Assembly: GCA_964591295.1 (NCBI GenBank) | Contig: CAZQAG010000093.1 | Coordinates: 1-8,339, forward strand | Source: VAXT01 sp964591295 | GTDB lineage: Bacteria > Actinomycetota > Thermoleophilia > Gaiellales > Gaiellaceae | Direction of reading: 5' to 3' | Length of the DNA: 8,339 nucleotides | Part shown: in pieces, positions 5,550-8,339 of the stretch | Numbering within the stretch: the stretch's first letter is position 1 | How the letters are laid out: every line of letters starts with the position of its first letter | Notes under the pieces: model-generated | What the model was told of the DNA's origin: nothing | What the model saw: only the letters and a program-made list of their open reading frames with translations | Database searches by the model: none | Program-made: the position numbers and the translations under genes

Positions 5550-6251
5550 GTGCCAGAGAAGAAAGACGTAGAAGTCAAGGCAGACGAGACCAAGGACGAG
5601 ACTCCTGTGGAGGAGCCCGTAGCCGAGGAGACTCCGTCTGAGGAGCCTGTGGCCGAGGAGGCTCCTGCAGAGGAGCCCGTCGCCGGGGAGCCGCCCGCAG
5701 AGGAGCCCGTCGCCGAGGAGCCGCCGGCAGAGGAAGAGCCCGCACCTCCAGTCGAGGAAGCGCCCGCCGAGGGCGAGCCTGCGCCTGAGGCGGATCCGCC
5801 TGACGAGACGCCCGCCGCGGAGGCAGACACGGCACCCGCCGCCGAAAGTGAAGAGGCTCCCGGAGCCGAGGCCGCGGTCTCTCCGAGGAAGCCAAAGCGC
5901 AAGCCCAGGCCCCGGAGCGAGCGCAGGCAGCGCTCGAAGCCGAAGCGCGAGCAGGTCGATGGGCGCAAGCCGATCACGCGGCTCCCGAAGCCCGAGGGCG
6001 AGCGCGGCCGGCGCGTCGAGCGCCGCGGCGTCGTCGTCTCGAGCGCGATGGACAAGACGATCGTCGTTCGCGTCGACACGGTGAAGGCCCACCCGCGCTA
6101 CAAGAAGGTCGTTCGCCGCTCTGCGAGGTTCCACGCCCACGACGAGCAGAACGCTGCGAACGTCGGCGACGTCGTCCTCATCGTCGAGACCCGGCCGCTC
6201 TCGAAGACCAAGAACTGGCGCCTGGCACAGGTGCTCGAGGTCGCGAAGTGA
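5550..6251 (+). CDS. rpsQ: 30S ribosomal protein S17 with very long acidic N-terminal extension
   Basis: S17 (uS17) is a primary 16S rRNA binder of the 30S body. The product is 233 residues, whereas typical S17 is 80-90. The OB-fold core is residues 153-233, with RRGVVVSSAMDKTIVVRVDT, HPRYKKVVRRSARFHAHDE, VGDVVLIVETRPLSKTKNWR and the end LAQVLEVAK. Residues 16-110 contain no Lys, Arg or His and are almost all Glu, Pro, Ala, Asp and Val. They include four decapeptide repeats of the EEPVAEEAPA type at residues 21-60. Residues 111-152 are strongly basic (PRKPKRKPRPRSERR). GTG 5550 has an SD 9 nt upstream and abuts the rpmC stop, and the frame is open throughout. Mycobacterial S17 also has an N-terminal extension, but a shorter basic one as I recall it. 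The extension's role is unknown; disorder is inferred from composition. Confidence 0.95.
   Translation: MPEKKDVEVKADETKDETPVEEPVAEETPSEEPVAEEAPAEEPVAGEPPAEEPVAEEPPAEEEPAPPVEEAPAEGEPAPEADPPDETPAAEADTAPAAESEEAPGAEAAVSPRKPKRKPRPRSERRQRSKPKREQVDGRKPITRLPKPEGERGRRVERRGVVVSSAMDKTIVVRVDTVKAHPRYKKVVRRSARFHAHDEQNAANVGDVVLIVETRPLSKTKNWRLAQVLEVAK
5610..5729 (+). repeat. Four 30-bp tandem repeats inside rpsQ
   Basis: Four in-frame 30-bp units begin at 5610, 5640, 5670 and 5700. They encode EEPVAEETPS, EEPVAEEAPA, EEPVAGEPPA and EEPVAEEPPA. A degenerate fifth unit (EEEPAPPVEE) follows. Many differences between units are silent third-base changes (gta/gtg/gtc, ccc/cct), so the array has diverged while keeping its protein sequence. 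Repeat number may vary between strains by slippage or recombination. Confidence 0.9.
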
Positions 6252-6616
6252 TCCAGCAGGAATCGAGACTCCGGGTTGCCGACAATACGGGTGCGCGCGA
6301 GATCCTCTGCATCCGCGTGCTCGGCGGCTCGCACCGACGGTACGCCCGGGTCGGCGACGTCATCGTCGGCACGGTCAAGACCGCGACCCCTCAGGGCGCG
6401 ATCAAGAAGGGCGAGGTCGTGCAGGCCGTCGTCGTCCGCACGAAGAAGCCCTACGGCCGCGACGACGGAACGATGATCGCGTTCGACGAGAACGCGGCCG
6501 TGATCATCGACCCCGCGCGCAACCCGCGCGGCACGCGCATCTTCGGGCCAGTCGCGCGTGAGCTTCGCGAGAAGAACTTCATGAAGATCGTCAGCCTCGC
6601 GCCGGAGGTCCTCTAG
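6248..6616 (+). CDS. rplN: 50S ribosomal protein L14
   Basis: L14 (uL14) is a beta-barrel protein at the subunit interface. It takes part in intersubunit bridges and is the binding site of the silencing factor RsfS. The length of 122 residues is canonical. It begins at GTG, overlapping the rpsQ stop (GTGA), as (M)IQQESRLRVADNTGAREILC, an unmistakable L14 N-terminus. It continues with IRVLGGSHRRYARVGDVIVG, VRTKKPYGRDDGTMIAFDEN and GTRIFGPVARELREKNFMKI. In E. coli this is the first gene of the spc operon, with its own promoter. Here it overlaps rpsQ with no gap, so no promoter can sit directly before it outside coding sequence. A 166-nt gap follows. Confidence 0.98.
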   Translation: MIQQESRLRVADNTGAREILCIRVLGGSHRRYARVGDVIVGTVKTATPQGAIKKGEVVQAVVVRTKKPYGRDDGTMIAFDENAAVIIDPARNPRGTRIFGPVARELREKNFMKIVSLAPEVL

Positions 6617-6643
6617 TGGTTACGGCCCCCTTCCGCCCGTCTC

Positions 6644-6659
6644 GCGCCCTCCGGGGCGC
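6644..6659 (+). other. 6-bp GC hairpin with TCCG loop
   Basis: GCGCCC and GGGCGC pair perfectly around TCCG, 28 nt after the rplN stop. There is no T-tract, so it is not a classical terminator. Confidence 0.6.
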
Positions 6660-6695
6660 TGCAAAGCGGCGCCTCGCGGCGTCCTCAGTCGCGCC

Positions 6696-6712
6696 CGTAG
6701 CCTCTGGCTACG
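6696..6712 (+). other. 7-bp hairpin with TCT loop
   Basis: CGTAGCC pairs perfectly with GGCTACG around TCT, in the middle of the rplN-rplX gap. No T-run follows. A regulatory or processing role is possible but not shown. Confidence 0.6.
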
Positions 6713-6770
6713 AACGCTCCCTGCGTCCTTGCGACGCTTGCTTTTCGCGGCCGGAGAGCACGAGCCGACC

Positions 6771-6779
6771 GGAAGGTGA
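6771..6779 (+). promoter_or_regulatory. Shine-Dalgarno of rplX
   Basis: GGAAGGTGA, whose AAGGTGA matches the anti-SD, ends 3 nt before ATG 6783; its AAGG part is 6 nt away. It favours the first ATG over the in-frame ATG at 6792. Confidence 0.75.
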
Positions 6780-6782
6780 CCT

Positions 6783-7154
6783 ATGAAGGCGATGAAGATC
6801 AGGAAGGGCGACACGGTGCACGTCCTGGCCGGCAAGGACCGCGGCAAGCAGGGCCGCGTGCTCGAGGCGCGCCCTGACGAGAAGCGCGTGATCGTGGAGA
6901 ACCTGAACATGATCAAGCGGCACTCTCGTCCGAAGCCGATCAAGAACCCGAGCCGGATGGGCGGGCAGCAGGTTACGCCCGGTGGCGTGATCGAGAAGGC
7001 CGCTCCGATCCAGATCTCGAACGTGATGCTGGTTTGCCCGACGTGCAACCGGCCGACCCGGGTCGGCTACGTCATCAAGGAGAAGCAGGGCGAGGACACC
7101 CGCAAGGTGCGCGTGTGCAAGCGCGATGACTGTCGCCAGGAGATCGACAAGTAA
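6783..7154 (+). CDS. rplX: 50S ribosomal protein L24
   Basis: L24 (uL24) is an early assembly initiator that binds the 5' domain of 23S rRNA. The product is 123 residues, slightly longer than the common 100-110. The KOW motif is at about residues 6-39 (IRKGDTVHVLAGKDRGKQGR). HSRPKPIKNPSRMGGQQVTP and GGVIEKAAPIQISNVMLVCP follow. Four cysteines in the C-terminal half, Cys85 and Cys88 (CPTC) with Cys112 and Cys117 (CKRDDC), look like a zinc-ribbon-type set. Many bacterial L24 have CxxC pairs here, but the second pair here is spaced C-x4-C, so metal binding is a suggestion only. It follows the long gap, has its own SD, and overlaps rplE (TAATG). Confidence 0.97.
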   Translation: MKAMKIRKGDTVHVLAGKDRGKQGRVLEARPDEKRVIVENLNMIKRHSRPKPIKNPSRMGGQQVTPGGVIEKAAPIQISNVMLVCPTCNRPTRVGYVIKEKQGEDTRKVRVCKRDDCRQEIDK

Positions 7155-7741
7155 TGGCCGGCAAGAACGGATACGTGCCACGACTGAAGGAGCGCTACGA
7201 GGACGAGCTGCGCTCTGCGCTCAAGGACGAGCTCGGATTCAAGTCCGTGATGCGCGTCCCGCGCGTGTCGAAGATCACGCTCAACATGGGCGTCGGCGAC
7301 GCGAAGGTCGAGACGAAGGCACTCGACAGCGCGATCGAGGAGCTGACGATGATCGCCGGCCAGCGCGCCCAGGTGCGGAAGGCGCGCAAGTCGATCGCGA
7401 GCTTCAAGCTGCGCGAAGGAATGCCGATCGGGGCAAAGGTCACGCTCCGCGGCGACAAGATGTGGGAGTTCCTCGACCGGCTCGTGTCGATCGCCCTGCC
7501 GCGCATCCGCGACTTCCGCGGGCTCGCGCCCGAGTCGTTCGACGGGCGCGGCAACTACTCGATCGGCATTCGAGAGCAGATCATCTTCCCGGAGATCGAC
7601 TACGACGACGTCCAGACCATCCGCGGCCTCGACGTCGCGATCACGACAACGGCTCAGAACGACGACGAGGGCTTCGCGCTCCTGCGCGGCCTCGGACTGC
7701 CGTTCAAAGCACCTGAAGGGAGCGACGAGACGAGTGGCTAA
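7154..7741 (+). CDS. rplE: 50S ribosomal protein L5
   Basis: L5 (uL5) binds 5S rRNA and contacts S13 in an intersubunit bridge as well as the P-site tRNA. It has 195 residues, against about 180 for typical L5. Recognisable segments are VPRLKERYEDELRSALKDEL, VPRVSKITLNMGVGDAKVET, KARKSIASFKLREGMPIGAK with VTLRGDKMWEFLDRLVSIAL, and LPRIRDFRGLAPESFDGRGN with YSIGIREQIIFPEIDYD. After the usual LLRGLGLPF the protein has a short polar tail (KAPEGSDETSG), and the DNA for it contains the rpsN SD and start. The ATG shares a base with the rplX stop. In E. coli, S8 represses the spc operon at the L5 start; whether that applies here cannot be seen. Confidence 0.97.
   Translation: MAGKNGYVPRLKERYEDELRSALKDELGFKSVMRVPRVSKITLNMGVGDAKVETKALDSAIEELTMIAGQRAQVRKARKSIASFKLREGMPIGAKVTLRGDKMWEFLDRLVSIALPRIRDFRGLAPESFDGRGNYSIGIREQIIFPEIDYDDVQTIRGLDVAITTTAQNDDEGFALLRGLGLPFKAPEGSDETSG
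7716..7722 (+). promoter_or_regulatory. Shine-Dalgarno of rpsN
   Basis: AAGGGAG in the 3' end of rplE lies 11 nt before GTG 7734, a somewhat long spacing. It supports initiation inside rplE. Confidence 0.6.
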
Positions 7742-7919
7742 GAAGTCCCTGATCGCCAAGGCCAAGCGGACGCCTCGCTTCAAGGTCCGCGCCTACAGCC
7801 GCTGCAACCGCTGCGGCCGGCCGCGCGCGGTCTACAAGAAGTTCGGCCTCTGCCGGATCTGCCTGCGCGAGCTCGCACACGAGGGCGCGATCCCCGGCAT
7901 GACGAAGAGCAGCTGGTGA
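7734..7919 (+). CDS. rpsN: 30S ribosomal protein S14, zinc type
   Basis: S14 (uS14) is a small protein of the 30S head near the mRNA and S3. This is the short zinc-binding form (type Z, often named rpsZ): 61 residues, with Cys24, Cys27, Cys40 and Cys43 in CNRCGRPRAVYKKFGLCRIC. The C-terminus LRELAHEGAIPGMTKSSW is the standard ending. It begins at GTG, overlapping rplE by 8 nt, with an SD 11 nt upstream. Many actinobacteria also carry a longer, zinc-free S14 paralogue elsewhere, used when zinc is scarce; this window cannot show it. The stop is followed at once by a 12-bp hairpin. Confidence 0.98.
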   Translation: MAKKSLIAKAKRTPRFKVRAYSRCNRCGRPRAVYKKFGLCRICLRELAHEGAIPGMTKSSW

Positions 7920-7920
7920 A

Positions 7921-7949
7921 CCGCGAAAAATGCTTCACATTTTTCGCGG
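7921..7949 (+). other. Perfect 12-bp hairpin just after the rpsN stop
   Basis: CCGCGAAAAATG is followed by loop CTTCA and its exact reverse complement CATTTTTCGCGG, one base after the rpsN TGA. It resembles the hairpin at 2937-2963: same stem length and a shared A/T-rich middle, but different outer pairs that remain complementary. No T-run follows outside the stem. Confidence 0.8.
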
Positions 7950-7959
7950 AAATAGGAAG

Positions 7960-7979
7960 TCCCGTCGCTCCGCTCGGGA
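7960..7979 (+). other. Small hairpin before rpsH (second half of the repeated module)
   Basis: TCCCG pairs with CGGGA around loop TCGCTCCGCT, 10 nt after the preceding hairpin. It is the counterpart of 2975-2994, with the outer A-T pair changed to T-A and one loop base changed. Confidence 0.65.
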
Positions 7980-7994
7980 GACTGGGAAAGAGAT

Positions 7995-8001
7995 AGGTAG
8001 G
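7995..8001 (+). promoter_or_regulatory. Possible weak ribosome binding site of rpsH
   Basis: AGGTAGG, part of TAGGTAGGTAG, lies 10 nt before GTG 8012. It matches the anti-SD only partly and is offered as the best candidate. Confidence 0.4.
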
Positions 8002-8011
8002 TAGAAAACAC

Positions 8012-8339
8012 GTGCATACAGACCCAATCGCAGACATGCTCACGCGCATCCGCAACGCCAACAAGGCGATGCACGAGACGACCGAGATGCCCACTTCGCG
8101 CCTGAAGGAGCAGATCGCCCGCATCCTCAAGGACGAGGGCTACATCAGCGACTTCCGCGTCGTCAGTGCCGAGGAGCACAACAGCAAGCAGGAGGACGTA
8201 AAGAAGCACCGCGCCTACGGGACGCTCGTCGTCGAGCTGAAGTTCGGTCGCAACCGCGAGCGGATCATCACCGACCTCAAGCGGGTCTCGAAGCCCGGCC
8301 GCCGCGTGTACGCTCGGAAAGATCGCCTGCCGCGCGTGC
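8012..8339 (+). CDS. rpsH: 30S ribosomal protein S8, N-terminal part (partial)
   Basis: S8 (uS8) is a primary 16S rRNA binder of the 30S body and, in E. coli, the translational repressor of the spc operon. The first 109 codons are present; the C-terminal part is outside the window. GTG 8012 gives (M)HTDPIADMLTRIRNANKAMH, the canonical S8 start. RLKEQIARILKDEGYISDFR, LVVELKFG and RVSKPGRRVYARKDRLPRV follow, all family signatures. Between DFRV and LVVELKFG there is a charged stretch (about residues 51-70, SAEEHNSKQEDVKKHRAYG) that looks several residues longer than in common S8. The gene follows a 92-nt gap with the repeated hairpin module and has only a weak SD. Confidence 0.96.
   Translation, partial: MHTDPIADMLTRIRNANKAMHETTEMPTSRLKEQIARILKDEGYISDFRVVSAEEHNSKQEDVKKHRAYGTLVVELKFGRNRERIITDLKRVSKPGRRVYARKDRLPRV

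Larger units (their letters stand above)
6617..6782 (+). other. 166-nt intergenic region with several short hairpins
   Basis: This is the longest non-coding stretch in the window, between rplN and rplX. Three inverted repeats are visible: GCGCCC-TCCG-GGGCGC at 6644-6659, CGTAGCC-TCT-GGCTACG at 6696-6712, and a weaker GCGTC-CTTGC-GACGC at 6723-6737. None is followed by a T-run. I found no convincing -10/-35 pair, tRNA or small ORF with an SD. The rplX SD is at its 3' end. It could be a structured mRNA leader, a processing region, or a dispersed GC-rich intergenic repeat. Confidence 0.6.

Noticed and set aside
5610..5729. CRISPR-like array
   Set aside because: The 30-bp units are contiguous with no spacers and encode an in-frame peptide repeat in S17.
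5220..6140. Minus-strand open frame opposite rplP-rpmC-rpsQ, with repetitive Leu/Gly-rich protein
   Set aside because: Its repeats are the antisense reading of the S17 decapeptide array. The + strand frame has SD, start and the S17 core, so this one is a shadow.
6620..7048. Minus-strand open frame running through the rplN-rplX gap
   Set aside because: Most of it is antisense to rplX. The part in the gap is Arg-rich with no recognisable domain and no SD that I can find, so I treat the gap as non-coding.

Overview
The window is a contiguous stretch of the bacterial ribosomal-protein supercluster. It holds the end of the str operon, all of S10, and the first part of spc. Everything is on the + strand: tuf (3' end), rpsJ, rplC, rplD, rplW, rplB, rpsS, rplV, rpsC, rplP, rpmC, rpsQ, rplN, rplX, rplE, rpsN and rpsH (5' end). 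The order is the classical conserved one and no gene is broken. Only the two edge genes are cut, and only by the window.

The DNA is GC-rich with strong G/C bias at third codon positions and frequent GTG/TTG starts. An actinobacterial (high-GC Gram-positive) source is likely. The supporting features are an S17 with an N-terminal extension and a core ending like mycobacterial S17, an L22 with a Lys/Ala-rich C-terminal tail, an S3 with a long C-terminal tail, a zinc-type 61-residue S14, and an L3 lacking the methylated-Gln site of proteobacteria. The unbroken tuf-S10-spc run and the GC-rich intergenic repeats would suit a deep-branching class such as Thermoleophilia, but that placement is inference.

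Layout. From 1 to 2942, tuf to rplB are packed with gaps of 19 nt or less, and rplD/rplW/rplB overlap by 1-4 nt. A 67-nt gap (2943-3009) holds two hairpins and a Shine-Dalgarno before a TTG-started rpsS. From 3010 to 6616, rpsS to rplN form a second packed block, mostly with overlapping stop/start codons. A 166-nt gap (6617-6782) follows, with several short hairpins but no recognised gene or promoter. From 6783 to 7919, rplX, rplE and rpsN overlap. A 92-nt gap (7920-8011) then repeats the two-hairpin design of the first gap before rpsH.

The gene products are ribosomal subunit components plus EF-Tu, so the window is a translation-machinery operon. I see no mobile element, CRISPR, tRNA, rRNA or new enzymatic system. 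The most notable points are (1) the duplicated two-hairpin intergenic module, whose stems differ by compensatory changes, and (2) the very long, oppositely charged extensions on S17 (acidic, with four decapeptide repeats), L22 (basic) and S3 (mixed).
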